This document shows positions 1 through 13,549 of a stretch of DNA of 64,000 nucleotides, one piece after another. The notes under the pieces were generated by a model. The model did no database searches, was not told where the DNA came from, and saw nothing but the letters and a program-made list of their open reading frames with translations. Made by a program: the position numbers and the translations under genes. Where the stretch lies: positions 124,001 through 188,000 of the forward strand of contig JAJXRY010000002.1 of NCBI GenBank assembly GCA_021628825.1, read 5' to 3'. Each line of letters opens with the position of its first letter. The stretch's first letter is position 1. Origin of the DNA: Lachnospiraceae bacterium (GTDB taxonomy: Bacteria > Bacillota > Clostridia > Lachnospirales > Lachnospiraceae).

Positions 1-341
1 GTGCAATTCCCGGATGATAAAATCCATGAAGAGACTGGTAATTCTCCCGGTTCTTATCATGCCAGTCATAAAGAAAATAATCATGCAGCAACGCGCCCCG
101 CACCAGATCCTTTTCCTGACAATGGATTCCCAGCTTCCGGTTTATTGCCAGACTGTGCTGTGCTACGTCCAGGCAGTGTCTGCGGACAGGAATCGTTCCA
201 TGCTGTACATAATTTCTCGTACTCTTAAAAATTATCCGACCGCATAATATCGTCACCATACTGTTTCATCAGATGGTAAAGTTCTCTTCTTCTGTCAAAA
301 TTCTTCTTAAGTTTTTCAAGTTTTTTCTGTGAACGTTTCAC
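1..341 (-). CDS. HD-domain hydrolase, 3' part outside window, one frame break
   Basis: Probable HD-superfamily metal-dependent phosphohydrolase. The start is GTG at 339-341 after AAGGGG. The first 38 codons are basic and helical; the frame then breaks at a five-A run (227-231). Removing one base joins it to a segment with the HD pattern: RRHCLDVAQHS, then RGALLHDYFLYDWHD, supplying the metal-binding His and His-Asp residues. The gene runs off the left edge of the window, so the C-terminus is unseen. The break looks like a sequence error because both sides read as one smooth protein. Substrate unknown; HD proteins of this size in Clostridia are often annotated only as hydrolases. Confidence 0.7.
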
Positions 342-444
342 GCAAACCCCTTCTATCTATTGTACATTGTGATATGCAAACGAATACTCCAATATAGTAT
401 ACCACAGGTCATAGCATTAGAAAATGAGATAGCGCGGATTTTTT

Positions 445-650
445 GCAATTTAGGTAACAGTTCAGCCATGCAGAAATGATTGTATAAGATGATCGTGGGA
501 GCTTGCTCACTAAGGGCAGCTTATACAATCATTTCTATAGGGCGGACGCCCGACATGAAATAAGTTGCCGGAAAACACGTATATTTGTTAGCCAATCTGT
601 ACCATTCGGCAGCTTATGAATGGGATTGGCTGAACTGTTACGCAATTTAC
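445..650. repeat. Inverted-repeat-bounded intergenic element, copy A
   Basis: No gene lies here. The stretch is bounded by GTAACAGTTCAGCC (about 454-466) and its reverse complement (about 628-640), each next to a GCAATTTA-like sequence. Inside is a perfect 17-bp hairpin (472-488 with 520-536) whose loop contains GGGAGCTTGCTCAC, followed by ATAGGGCGGACGCC. The loop and the following GC-rich block recur in the element at 57894-58089, so this is a dispersed repeat, perhaps a MITE-like or structured-RNA element. Confidence 0.6.
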
Positions 651-689
651 AAAAAAAGAACTCAATCCTTCAAAAGAATTGAGTTCTTT
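651..689 (-). terminator. Terminator after the rRNA/tRNA operon
   Basis: On the minus strand AAGAACTCAAT and ATTGAGTTCTT form a strong stem followed by a run of T. It sits directly after tRNA-Phe, the last gene of the operon. Confidence 0.85.
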
Positions 690-696
690 GGTTAAA

Positions 697-769
<73 letters not shown>

Positions 770-791
770 ATAGACTTAAAAATAAGTCGAG

Positions 792-865
792 TAGCGGGGA
801 CAGGATTTGAACCTATGACCTTCGGGTTATGAGCCCGACGAGCTTCCAGACTGCTCCACCCCGCG
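792..865 (-). tRNA. Initiator tRNA-Met (CAT)
   Basis: Begins CGCGGGG and has an unpaired 1-72 position, and its anticodon stem carries the run of G-C pairs typical of initiators (GTCGGGCTCATAACCCGA). These features mark the formyl-methionine initiator rather than elongator Met. Confidence 0.93.
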
Positions 866-892
866 ATATTTAATTATGCTCCGTAGAGCGAA

Positions 893-974
893 TGGATGGA
901 GGTGGATTCGAACCACCGAAGCAATTTGCAGCAGATTTACAGTCTGTCCCCTTTGGCCACTCGGGAATCCATCC
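893..974 (-). tRNA. tRNA-Tyr (GTA)
   Basis: Class II tRNA of 82 nt with a long variable arm. Acceptor GGATGGA/TCCATCC, anticodon GTA in CTGTAAA. Confidence 0.94.
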
Positions 975-993
975 ATATGATATTGCCATCATA

Positions 994-1066
994 AGCCGAT
1001 AAACGGACTCGAACCGTTAACCTGCTGATTACAAATCAGCTGCTCTGCCAATTGAGCCACATCGGC
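994..1066 (-). tRNA. tRNA-Thr (TGT)
   Basis: Complete 73-nt cloverleaf with acceptor GCCGATG/TATCGGC, discriminator T (normal for Thr in Firmicutes), anticodon TGT. It is the likely parent of the damaged copy just upstream. Confidence 0.94.
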
Positions 1067-1080
1067 ATATTACATAGCAC

Positions 1081-1163
1081 AGCTGATTTGTAATCAGCCT
1101 GCTCTGCCTACAATTGTCTCATTACATTCAACAATTGTCATGAATTGAACCACATCGGCGTAT
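1081..1163 (-). pseudogene. Rearranged tRNA-Thr remnant
   Basis: This stretch repeats the acceptor and D-arm start of the neighbouring tRNA-Thr (GCCGATGTGGTTCAATT on the minus strand). It carries about 34 extra bases in the D-loop, containing ACAATTGT twice. The anticodon hairpin is inverted relative to the intact gene, so the loop reads TTACAAA instead of TTTGTAA, and no T-arm follows. It cannot fold into a normal tRNA. Confidence 0.75.
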
Positions 1164-1195
1164 ATTCAATACACCTAAAAATTCTCAACAGTAAG

Positions 1196-1268
1196 TGGGA
1201 CCTATAGGGCTCGAACCTATGACCCTCTGCTTGTAAGGCAGATGCTCTCCCAGCTGAGCTAAGATCCC
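1196..1268 (-). tRNA. tRNA-Val (TAC)
   Basis: 73-nt cloverleaf with acceptor GGGATCT/AGGTCCC, discriminator A and anticodon TAC. Confidence 0.94.
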
Positions 1269-1296
1269 ACGCTTATCAAATATATTTCTATAAAAA

Positions 1297-1370
1297 CGAC
1301 CCGGATGGGGTTCGAACCCACGACCTCCGCCGTGACAGGGCGGCGCTCTAACCAGCTGAGCCACCAGGCC
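1297..1370 (-). tRNA. tRNA-Asp (GTC)
   Basis: 74-nt cloverleaf, acceptor GGCCTGG/CCGGGTC, discriminator G, anticodon GTC. First tRNA after 23S. Confidence 0.94.
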
Positions 1371-1425
1371 ATAAAGGTTTATACCTTCAAAACCGATACC
1401 GAACCTTTTCTACATCTACTTTTCC

Positions 1426-4320
<2,895 letters not shown>

Positions 4321-4556
4321 TATGATACACTACCTAGCGTAGTAATGCATCACCTCTTGCTTGCTTGTTGCTTTTAGATGTCTTGTCTCTATCTCCATGA
4401 AATGTCTTTTTCAAAACATTTCGCATGGTTTGATTGATTCTTTGATTCGGTATTCGGTTTTCAAGGTACAAACAGCTTTGTGCTGCGCAAACATTTCTGT
4501 CTGCTTAAAGCAATTCAGCGTGGGATTCGCAGGAAAGCCACTTCTCATTGCTTTCG

Positions 4557-4629
4557 TGGAGACTAAGAGATTCGAACTCTCGACCCCCTGCTTGCAAGGC
4601 AGGTGCTCTCCCAACTGAGCTAAGCCCCC
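4557..4629 (-). tRNA. tRNA-Ala (TGC)
   Basis: 73-nt cloverleaf with acceptor GGGGGCT/AGTCTCC, anticodon TGC. It lies in the spacer between 5S (5 nt upstream) and 23S; tRNA-Ala in the rRNA spacer is common in Firmicutes. Confidence 0.95.
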
Positions 4630-4634
4630 ATTTG

Positions 4635-4753
4635 ATCCGGCAACCACCTGCTTTCCCATATCGTCTCCAATATAGTATCATCGGCCGCTTAAATCTTAAC
4701 CATCGTGTTCGGGATGAGAACGGGTGTGTCCCTTAAGCGTATCGTCACCGGAA
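4635..4753 (-). rRNA. rrf: 5S ribosomal RNA
   Basis: About 119 nt beginning TCCGGTGACGATACG and ending GGTTGCCGGA, which pair as helix I. The core CCCGTTCTCATCCCGAACAC is diagnostic of 5S. It lies between 16S and tRNA-Ala/23S instead of after 23S. Confidence 0.92.
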
Positions 4754-4840
4754 AGGTTCTATGAAATTTTCATGTTGCTTTCGTAATCGGTTTCCCTCTT
4801 ACCCTTAACAACAAAACAGCAATGTAACCCCTACTTTTTT

Positions 4841-6392
<1,552 letters not shown>

Positions 6393-6597
6393 AAGTTGTC
6401 CTTAGCCTAAGTTAAACTTGGCTTCCGTTTTCCTGCCTTGGAAGTTCTCTTTCGATCTCTTCCTCGACTTGGATTTATGGTTTCGTTCTTCTGAAATTTC
6501 TTTGAGTTCCATGAACTCTGTTCTAGAATTTTCAGGGTTGCATTGCTGTTTATTTGTCAAGGTGCTTTGTGTTGCTCTTGCTTGACGCAACTCTGAT

Positions 6598-6626
6598 ATA
6601 ATATCATGCGCGTTCTGCATTGTCAA
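6598..6626 (-). promoter_or_regulatory. rRNA operon promoter, proximal
   Basis: TTGACA (6621-6626) and TATTAT (6598-6603), 17-bp spacer, about 200 bp before 16S. The stretch 6393-6969 holds no gene I can support: leader, two promoters, an AT-rich zone and the tRNA-Ser terminator. Confidence 0.75.
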
Positions 6627-6693
6627 CACTTTTTTTAAACTATTTTTCAACTTTTTTTCTTACATGTTGACCACCCTTGTCCGGTGGACTTTC

Positions 6694-6723
6694 ATAATAG
6701 CATTAGTCTCAGTAGTCTGTCAA
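6694..6723 (-). promoter_or_regulatory. rRNA operon promoter, distal
   Basis: TTGACA (6718-6723) and TATTAT (6694-6699), 18-bp spacer, about 95 bp upstream of the proximal promoter. Tandem promoters are usual for rRNA operons. Confidence 0.65.
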
Positions 6724-6778
6724 TAACAAAAAAATAAGATTTTTTTACTTTATTTTTTTACTATTCTTTTTACGACTG

Positions 6779-6817
6779 CAAGATATAGCTTTTTTTGCGT
6801 CTATATCTTGTGTTTTT
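6779..6817 (+). other. Isolated hairpin with T run
   Basis: CAAGATATAG and CTATATCTTG (6779-6788, 6801-6810) form a 10-bp stem followed by TGTTTTTT, like a plus-strand terminator, but no plus-strand gene precedes it. It could be a relic or block antisense reads. Confidence 0.35.
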
Positions 6818-6914
6818 TTACAATGCTCTTAAAATTATTTTTTTATTATATATACATTTTTAGAAAAATATACCTCTCCGCTCCAAATAAAATATAAGCA
6901 AGAATAAATATATC

Positions 6915-6947
6915 AAAAAAAGGAAGTATCCAATCAGATACTTCCTT
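6915..6947 (-). terminator. Terminator of tRNA-Ser
   Basis: Perfect 11-bp stem AAGGAAGTATC/GATACTTCCTT with a TGATTG-type loop, followed on the minus strand by a long T run. It closes the single-gene tRNA-Ser unit. Confidence 0.88.
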
Positions 6948-6969
6948 ACTCACCTTATTGGCAGCTAAA

Positions 6970-7057
6970 CGGAGAAAGAGGGATTTGAACCCTCGCGCCG
7001 CGTTAGCGACCTACTCCCTTAGCAGGGGAGCCTCTTCAGCCTCTTGAGTATTTCTCC
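6970..7057 (-). tRNA. tRNA-Ser (GCT)
   Basis: Class II tRNA, 88 nt, acceptor GGAGAAA/TTTCTCC, discriminator G, anticodon GCT, long variable arm. It has its own promoter and terminator. Confidence 0.94.
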
Positions 7058-7124
7058 AAATATTCAATCTGAATGACATCCGCTACCAATATTCTGTTGT
7101 GCATCATCTGTGACGCGAATTTTT

Positions 7125-7154
7125 ATTATACAAAAAGCTTTTTCGCTTTGTCAA
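7125..7154 (-). promoter_or_regulatory. tRNA-Ser promoter
   Basis: TTGACA (7149-7154) and TATAAT (7125-7130), 18-bp spacer, about 70 bp upstream of tRNA-Ser. The spacer contains an AAAAAGCTTTTT palindrome. Confidence 0.8.
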
Positions 7155-7161
7155 TGTATTT

Positions 7162-8530
7162 TTATATATTTTTCTTAGTTTTTTTATTTGCCTCTGTCTC
7201 TTTTACATCACGAATGCGCCACTTTCCATCTTTATAATACAATGTCCAGCGCATAACATATGGCGTCTCTCCTTTAAAAAAACCATTCCACTGCAGCGCA
7301 GGGCATTCGTTCCATCCCGATCCTGAAACGCCTCAATAGAAGCTGCACTGTATTGTTCCAGCCCGCAATCTGTATCGTCCTGCGAACTGCCGAGGTACAC
7401 ATCTTTGGAAAACGGCAGCACTTCATAATTATCTCCTATGGCTGCAAAAATAGTGGCTCTGCTCTGCACGCCATCCTGTGTATTTAAATGTTGGACAAAA
7501 CAGATATCTCTGGTCTGATCCTCATTAAAATCAAAGCACTGTGTTGCAAAGGTATCTCCCCACAGGTCAGAAGTCAACTCCATCGTCTTTCCGCTTCCAA
7601 AGAAGCAGTATACTTTAACTACCTCTTCCCCTGTTTCTTCTATTATATATTTCCGGTAAATGCGATCAAGAATACCATCCCTGTCATAATCCTTATAAGC
7701 ATTTCCTATGGCATAGACCGGATGAATATCTGCATAACCGGTATAGGTTCTTACTGCATAATGATCCTCCGGATTGATCTGGTCTCTGCGCTCTTCAAAT
7801 TCCTTCCTGGGAATACTGCGGATATAGAAATCCCAGACCGAAGGTTCCTCCATTCCTGCAGACACATTCCCCGCATAATAATCCTGCACCATGCGGTAAG
7901 TAAGCTCATTGCTGTCACACAAAAAGGCATATTCTGTGATAGAGCCGTCCTCCTCAGCATATCCCTCCACCTTCAGGTAATTCCAGAAGCCTTCGGTATA
8001 ACCACTTTCATCATCATATCCATCCCGTGTATTGTCCACAACAATATGAAAAAGAATCACCATTATATTCAATAAAATAATAAATGGGATCCTCATCCAC
8101 TGTAAACTGTGTAAGAATCACCTGTGAGGGTGTCCTGAAACGAATATCCGAAAGAAACTGCTCCCATAGCTTCTGCCCCCACTCTGGCCGATCCATAGGT
8201 AATCGCAAATACATCATCTCTCTGTGCAATCTCAGCAAAATGATCCGGAAGTTCCTTTAACCTCTCCCGAATTTCTTCAATCGGCATAAACCCTTCTCTA
8301 TTGATGGTCTTTTCCTGACGGATGGATTCACTGTATTCACTGAAGGTATCCTTCTTCTGATATTCTTCACTAAAGTCCTGATTCATTGCCTCGGTTTCTA
8401 TACGCAATGTTTCAAGCTCCCCACGCATACTCTGCTTTCTTTCTATAAAAAGAAACAATCCTGCTATTAAAATAAGAACTGCCAGAATCCCAACACCTAT
8501 CCAGATTGTTTTCTTGGATAATTTATTCAC
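7162..8530 (-). CDS. Membrane-anchored protein of unknown function, several frame breaks
   Basis: I do not recognise a precise family; the middle part resembles small DUF4362-type lipoproteins. Start GTG at 8528-8530, just after GGAGGAAGG and overlapping the plsC stop. Residues 5-30 form one membrane helix (IWIGVGILAVLILIAGLFLF), then a charged helix. The middle has DEDPIYYFIEYNGDSF, continuing after an A-run correction (8049-8053) into HIVVDNTRDGYDD. The C-terminal part has acidic DxDxDG loops (YKDYDRDGILDR) that might bind calcium. A last shift near 7310-7330 leads into a tail with YVMRWTLYYKDGKWRI, ending at 7162. At least three shifts are needed, so the exact sequence is uncertain. Confidence 0.55.
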
Positions 8531-9239
8531 AACCTTCCTCCATATGAACCTGTTCAATTCTCCGCTTCACTTCTGCTGCAATTTCAACCGTTTTCATATC
8601 TTTATATTCTTCATAATACATTGGAGGAAGATAAAAACAGTTTTTACGGTAACGGGTTTAATCGATTTTTTTCATCAAATGGTTTAAAAAGAATCAATCA
8701 GTGCACAGGGCACAATCGGGCACTTAGCCTTCGTTGCACTCTTAAAGCTTCCTCCCTTAAAATCAAGAAGCTTATTTCCCTGCCGGCTTCTGGTTCCCTC
8801 TGCAAAAATCAGGAAATTTCTTCCATTCTTCACATCCTCCGTCATCGACTGGATGACAGTCATGGATTGCCGAATATCCTCACGGTCAATCGCATAAGCG
8901 TGAAGTGCCCGGATCACCTGTTTCACCAGAGGCAGATTGGCCGCTTCCTTTTTAAATACAAAGGTAAACGGTCTGGGTGACGTTGCAAGAAACGCAAGTA
9001 CGTCAAACATTCCCTGATGATTTGGGAAGAAAAATAAACCCATCTTCTTTCGGGATATTCTCCTCTCCATGGACTTCGACCGTTACTCTTCCCGCACGAT
9101 TGGCATTTTTTGCCGCATTCTGAATAATACGATAGGTCTGCTCAAAGGTTACCTTCCTGCTGTGTCCACAATACGATATTTGTATAAAATAGACGATGGC
9201 TTTAAAAAATATACGCACTACCATTAACGCAATCCGCAT
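8523..9239 (-). CDS. plsC: 1-acyl-sn-glycerol-3-phosphate acyltransferase, frame breaks
   Basis: Transfers an acyl chain to lysophosphatidate in membrane phospholipid synthesis. One N-terminal hydrophobic helix (MVVRIFFKAIVYFIQ) is followed by the acyltransferase motifs: NHQGMFD (NHx4D), then FAEGTRSR (EGTR block) and a VPCALIDSF segment. The C-terminus PPMYYEEYKDM is typical of the family. The frame breaks at plus-strand A 9030-9034, A 8686-8690, T 8666-8672 and nearby five-base runs; shortening each restores one protein of about 235 residues. Start ATG at 9239 after AAAGGAGA. It follows fumB by 15 nt and its stop overlaps the next gene, so the block is one operon. Confidence 0.85.
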
Positions 9240-9254
9240 GACAGACGTTCTCCT

Positions 9255-9811
9255 TTATATCTCTTTGTACTGTTCGATTGCCATATCGTACAGATTATTT
9301 CCTTCAAAGTCCATTACCACAATAACCGGGAAATCCTTTTACTTCCAGCCTGCGGATTGCTTCTGTTCCAAGATCTTCATAAGCAATTACCTCTGCCTGC
9401 GTAATGGATTTTTGACAATAATGCACCTGCACCGCCAACCGCAGCAAAAATAAACTGCCTGATTTTTTTCATCATACTTTCACGCACGGCTTCTGTCCGG
9501 CGTCCCTTGCCAATCATTCCACGCATACCGAGATCAAGAAGAGCCGGTGTATACTTATCCATACGGCTTGCCGTTGTGGGACCCGCAGATCCAATCGGCC
9601 GGCCTTCTCTTGCCGGAGATGGTCCCATATAATAAATAACATTCCCTTCGATATCAAAAGGCAGCGCTTCTCCATTCTGAAGGGCTTCATACATTCTTTT
9701 ATGTGCAGCATCCCGTGCTGTATATATTGTCCCGGTAAGATACACGTAATCTCCTGCTTTCAACTCTTTTACAATATCTGCATCAAACGGAACGTTAATA
9801 TGTCTTTCCAT
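9255..9811 (-). CDS. fumB: Fumarate hydratase beta subunit (class I), frame breaks
   Basis: Iron-sulfur class I fumarase beta chain (also similar to tartrate dehydratase beta), interconverting fumarate and malate with the alpha chain encoded just upstream. Family features: GDYVYLTGTIYTARDAAHKR near residues 21-40, MGPSPAREGRPIGSAGPTT near 82-100, and FAAVGGAGALL near 135. After a five-base run (9409-9413) and a triple G (9330-9332) are corrected the C-terminus reads EVIAYEDLGTEAIRRLEV and FPVIVVMDFEGNNLY, standard for the family. About 185 residues. Many Clostridia split fumarase into two genes in this order. Confidence 0.88.
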
Positions 9812-9864
9812 AAACGGCCTTTCTGTTCATAGCTGTTCACTCTTTTCGGACAGCTGCTTCTATT

Positions 9865-10705
9865 CTATAATTCTCTCACACAATGGCGGTTTACGTGACA
9901 GCAGATATTGACTGCTACCGGAAGTCCCGCAATATGTGTCGGATACGTATTAATATTTACTGCCAGCGCAGTCGTACTTCCCCCAAGTCCTCCTGGGCCG
10001 ATTCCAAGCCGGTTAATCGTCGCAAGCAGTTCTTCTTCAAGCTCCTTCACATAAGGAATGGAAGACCTCTCATCCACCGGACGTGTCAATGCTTTCTTTG
10101 CAAGCAGGGCACACTTTTCAAACGTACCACCAATCCCGACGCCAACGACCATAGGCGGACAGGCATTCGGTCCTGCATCCTTAACTGCAGTAAGAATAGC
10201 ATTCTTAACACCTTCGATCCCGTCGGCCGGCTTCAGCATAAATATCCGGCTCATATTTTCGCTGCCAAATCCCTTTGGTGCAACGGTAATCTTTACCTTA
10301 TCTCCCGGTACAAGATCATAATGAATGACCGCCGGTGTATTATCCTTCGTATTCTCGCGGATCAGTGGATCCTTCACTACTGATTTACGCAGATAACCAT
10401 CCACATATCCCTGACGTACTCCTTCATTGATCGCACCTGTCAGAGAGCCGCCTTCAAAGTGAACATCCTGACCGATTTCCAGAAACAACTGCCATACCCG
10501 TGTCCTGACAGATCGGTATGGTATCCTCCTGTGCAATCTGCAGGTTATCCTGAAGCTGCCCCAATACCTTCTGACCGATCGGAGACTTTTCTTCTGTAAC
10601 CGCACATTCCAGTGCTTTCTGCATGTCTGGTGTCAGCATATGATTCGCCTCTATGCACATTTCCTTGATATTCGAAATGATTTCCTCTGTATGTATTGTA
10701 CGCAT
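9865..10705 (-). CDS. fumA: Fumarate hydratase alpha subunit (class I), one frame break
   Basis: Catalytic alpha chain of the two-subunit 4Fe-4S fumarase. Cluster cysteines are visible in IPICQDTGM (residues 63-71), in GPNACPPMVVG and in AVNICCHVNRH near the C-terminus. Substrate-binding glycine-rich stretches VGVGIGGTFEK and GIGPGGLGGSTTAL are present. The frame breaks at GTTGTTTCTGG (about 10480): the N-terminal part ends at GMAVV and the rest resumes at LEIGQDVHFEGG. Start ATG at 10705. The beta subunit follows 53 nt later. About 280 residues, normal for the family. Confidence 0.88.
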
Positions 10706-10708
10706 GCT

Positions 10709-11120
10709 TTATACTTCCTTAAGAATCTTTTCGATTTCATCCATTGTGGCATCCTCATAGGTATGCTGTTCCCATGTCAGATTCTGCTGATCATCTTTAT
10801 ATCTGGGGATCAGATGAATATGGAAATGGAAGACAGTCTGTCCTGCAATTTCACCATTGTTCTGAACTACATTAAAGCCGTCGCAGGAAAGCTTCTTCGT
10901 CATATCCGTTGCAAGCTTCTTTGCAAGTACAAATGCCTTGGCTGCTGTTTCATTCGGAAGCTCATAAAGGTTTGCCGCATGTTCCTTGGGCAAAATCAGT
11001 GCATGTCCTCTGGTAGCCGGTGCTGCATCCAATATGACCTTAAAATTCTCATCTTCATAAATACTTCTTGTCGGAATAACTCCATTTGCCAGTTTACAGA
11101 AAAATACAATCGTCTTTCAT
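10709..11120 (-). CDS. HIT family nucleotide-binding protein, one frame break
   Basis: Small histidine-triad hydrolase, about 136 residues, probably acting on nucleotide phosphoramidates or dinucleotides. N-terminus MKDDCIFCKLANG has the CxxC zinc site of bacterial HIT proteins; the catalytic triad motif HFHIHLIPR lies near residue 100. A five-A run (11100-11104) splits the start from the body. Start ATG at 11118-11120 with AAGAGG upstream. It follows the SCP2 gene by 18 nt and precedes fumA by 3 nt, so it shares their operon. Confidence 0.87.
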
Positions 11121-11138
11121 CGTCTTAACCTCTTTTTC

Positions 11139-12157
11139 TTATTCTATAGGGAAGATTCCATAAACGGGAAAAATCTGATCTAAAGTACGAAGTACCTTGA
11201 AATCACCCTTCACCTTAATGCTTCCTCCCATAAATGCTCTTTTGGAATGTCATTCTTCCATAGATAATGTCATCCATGGTCTCATGACTGATCTGAACCT
11301 CAACATCAGGGTTCCCCACAGTACCATAATAGCAATTGCTCTCCGTTCCCGAAACTTCAATTACAAACGGTTTTCTTTTTACCTTCAATCGTAATCTGAT
11401 AAGATGCCGTAAAACCTGCCTGAGGAGCAAAGTGACTCTTAAACTCCTGAATATATTCTTCCCTCTTATCTTCTACTTCCTGATTCTCCAGCATATCCCG
11501 GAACATGCTTGCCAGCTCCTGAATATCTTCCTTCTGGCGCTTCACATAGCTGTCATCTGCCGCATACTGGGATAGCTGTTCAAATTCCTGAGGCGTGAGA
11601 TCATCATTCTTAGTGATAGAAACCATCTTCTTAACTGCCTGATTACTGGCAGGAAGACATACTACCTTCTGATTAATTGTGCGATATAAATTTTCTGCCT
11701 TTTTTTCAATTATCATGCCATAGGATTCGTTTTTCTTCAAAAAAATTGCTGTATCTGCAATATAGCCACAGACCCCGGTACACGGAAGCCCTCCGAGAAT
11801 TTCCCAGGCAACTGCCAGATCCAGCTTTCCTTCACGCTCGCCATAGGTTGTAGACATTACAACCGGACACATATAAATGCCTGCAATCTTTTCCTTATCC
11901 CCGTATAGCCAGCAGGCATCGAGGAACTGTGACATATATCCGCCAATTCCATGCCATTCCACCGTCGTTGCCAGAATAATTCCATCTGCTTCCTTCAGGG
12001 TCTGCGGAAGTGTAGGAATCGTATTTTTCAGTTCATACAGATTATAGCGCTCCACCTCAACATGAAGCTCTTCAAGAACGGACTGCATCTTATTAATTAC
12101 ATAAAGTGTCGGGTCATCCATCAGTCCCCGTCCGCCATAATAGATGTTGATTTTCAT
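11139..12157 (-). CDS. NADPH-dependent FMN reductase-like protein with C-terminal SCP2 domain, frame breaks
   Basis: The N-terminal two thirds is flavodoxin-like: MKINIYYGGRGLMDD strand and loop, LKEADGIILATTVEW with HGIGGYMSQFLDAC, and a GLPCTGVCGYIADTA region. A helical linker follows. The C-terminal about 110 residues read as an SCP-2-type lipid-binding domain once two small A-run errors (near 11375 and 11240) are corrected (PFVIEVSGTESNCYYGTVG, then a FMGGSIKVKGDFKVL region, ending GIFPIE). The fusion is known in Lachnospiraceae; the substrate is not. Start ATG at 12155-12157 after AAAGGCGG. Likely first gene of the HIT-fumarase-plsC operon. Confidence 0.72.
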
Positions 12158-12250
12158 AAAAATCCGCCTTTCGCAAAATACTATATTCAGTATAAAGCGA
12201 ATTTGATTATCTGTAAATGAATTTTTAAATTTTCTGTTGATGTCTGATAT

Positions 12251-12295
12251 AAAAAGCGGCATAAACCTGGCGATAAGCAGGTCATGCCGCTTTTT
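12251..12295. terminator. Bidirectional terminator after the esterase operon
   Basis: AAAAAGCGGCAT and ATGCCGCTTTTT flank a nested ACCTG/CAGGT stem. T runs on both strands allow use by the esterase operon entering from the right. Confidence 0.8.
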
Positions 12296-12303
12296 AAAAT
12301 AAC

Positions 12304-12330
12304 GTAACTGTGAAGGTACTGAACAGTTAC
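12304..12330. repeat. 27-bp imperfect palindromic repeat, copy 1
   Basis: GTAACTGTGAAGG then a GTACTGAACAGTTAC half: the outer arms GTAACTG/CAGTTAC pair. A closely related 27-mer in the other orientation lies at 36426-36452, and the GTAAC(A/T)GTTCAG core bounds the element at 445-650. Confidence 0.5.
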
Positions 12331-12332
12331 AT

Positions 12333-13488
12333 TCAGACAAATAATTGCCTTAAAAACCGTACAGCACAATGTCTCCAGAAGGTCCAGTCATGATAACCGT
12401 AATCCCAGAAGGTCTCGATAGGTACTCCTGCCTCCAGAACCCGATCTGCATTTTCCCTGGTCTTCTCATAAAATGGCTCTTTCGTTCCACAGGCCACAAA
12501 AAGAAGTACGAAACGTTCCTTGAACTTTTTCTTTATCCAACAGCACGTCCCTATAATCATCCTCTTCATCCTGAACAACCAAACCACCGGAAAAAATGCC
12601 CGCTGCCGAAAACAACTCAGGATGCTTAAACACAATTTTCTGAGTCTGCATTCCTCCCATGGAAAGTCCTGCCATGGCACGGTGCTCTCGATCCGGTATC
12701 GTCCGGAAGGATCTGTCTATTATTCCAATACCGCTTTCCGGGAATTCTTCAAGAAACGCTCCAAACCCCGGATGATATTCTCCCTCCTCAGGAAAGGAAT
12801 ATCCCGTATTCATTACAATGATCATTTCCTTCATTTCATTATTTGCCAGAAGGTTATCCGCAATATGAGCAATTTTACCCTGCCAGAGCCATCCCATCTC
12901 GTCTTCTCCGCCTCCGTGCTGCAAATAGAGTACCGGATAACGTTTTTCGGGATTTTCGTCATATTTGGGCGGAGTATAAACATAGCAAAGCTTCCACCTT
13001 CCGGTCCGTTCCGACTTATAATACTGCATATGTACTGTACCGTGAGGAACCTGGCTCAGCCTGTATTCTTCAAAATCCTCTTCCGGCATCTCCAGGAAAT
13101 TTACAACCCGAAAACCCCCATAACCAGCCGGTGCATCGGGATTTACTACCGTTGTGCCATTTACCTGGCAGGTATAATAATGGAATCCCGGTTCGATGCC
13201 TGTTACTTCACCCACCCAAAATTCAGATGTGGATGCATCCCCCGTTTCCGGAATCAACTCATATTTCCCTACTCCCCACAGATCAACCTCTACCTTTCGG
13301 GCACCCTTTGCAGGAATTCGGAATACTGCTGTTCCAGGTGCAGTCACCTGTTGTCCCGGAGCAACATCAACATAACGTCCGGCAGGCTGTCCCAATTGAT
13401 CAACCTCAAATACAAGTCCCTTATATATAGGATCAAAGAACAGCATATCCTCCCGCCAGGTCTGCTGATCAAGCATTTCAACTGACAT
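12333..13488 (-). CDS. Alpha/beta-hydrolase esterase (feruloyl/acetyl-xylan esterase-like), one frame break
   Basis: Cytosolic esterase of the enterochelin/feruloyl-esterase class, likely removing acyl groups from xylan side chains. The N-terminal beta-sandwich (CBM48-like, residues about 10-140) has GFHYYTCQVNGTTVVNPDAP; the catalytic domain starts at YVYTPPKY and has YPVLYLQHGGGEDEMGW, the nucleophile elbow MAGLSMGGMQ and a C-terminal GYHDWTFW His. A five-T run (12526-12530) breaks the frame before the C-terminal 60 residues. Start taken at ATG 13486-13488. It follows a paralogue, and the boundary between them is blurred by run errors: depending on the correction the two are separate with a TGATG overlap or fused. 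Confidence 0.78.
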
Positions 13489-13549
13489 CACCTGTTCTTT
13501 CCATTCAACCTTCTGATTGTTATCTGCGGAGCCTGTGCAAATGTCCTCC

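Noticed and set aside
6402..6650. 82-codon open frame before 16S
   Set aside because: It overlaps the rRNA leader and proximal promoter, is biased in composition and has no recognisable family.
7488..8075. 195-codon plus-strand frame
   Set aside because: Mirror of the minus-strand gene at 7162-8530, no ribosome binding site, no family.
12520..13485. 321-codon plus-strand frame
   Set aside because: Antisense to the esterase gene, whose catalytic motifs make it the real gene.
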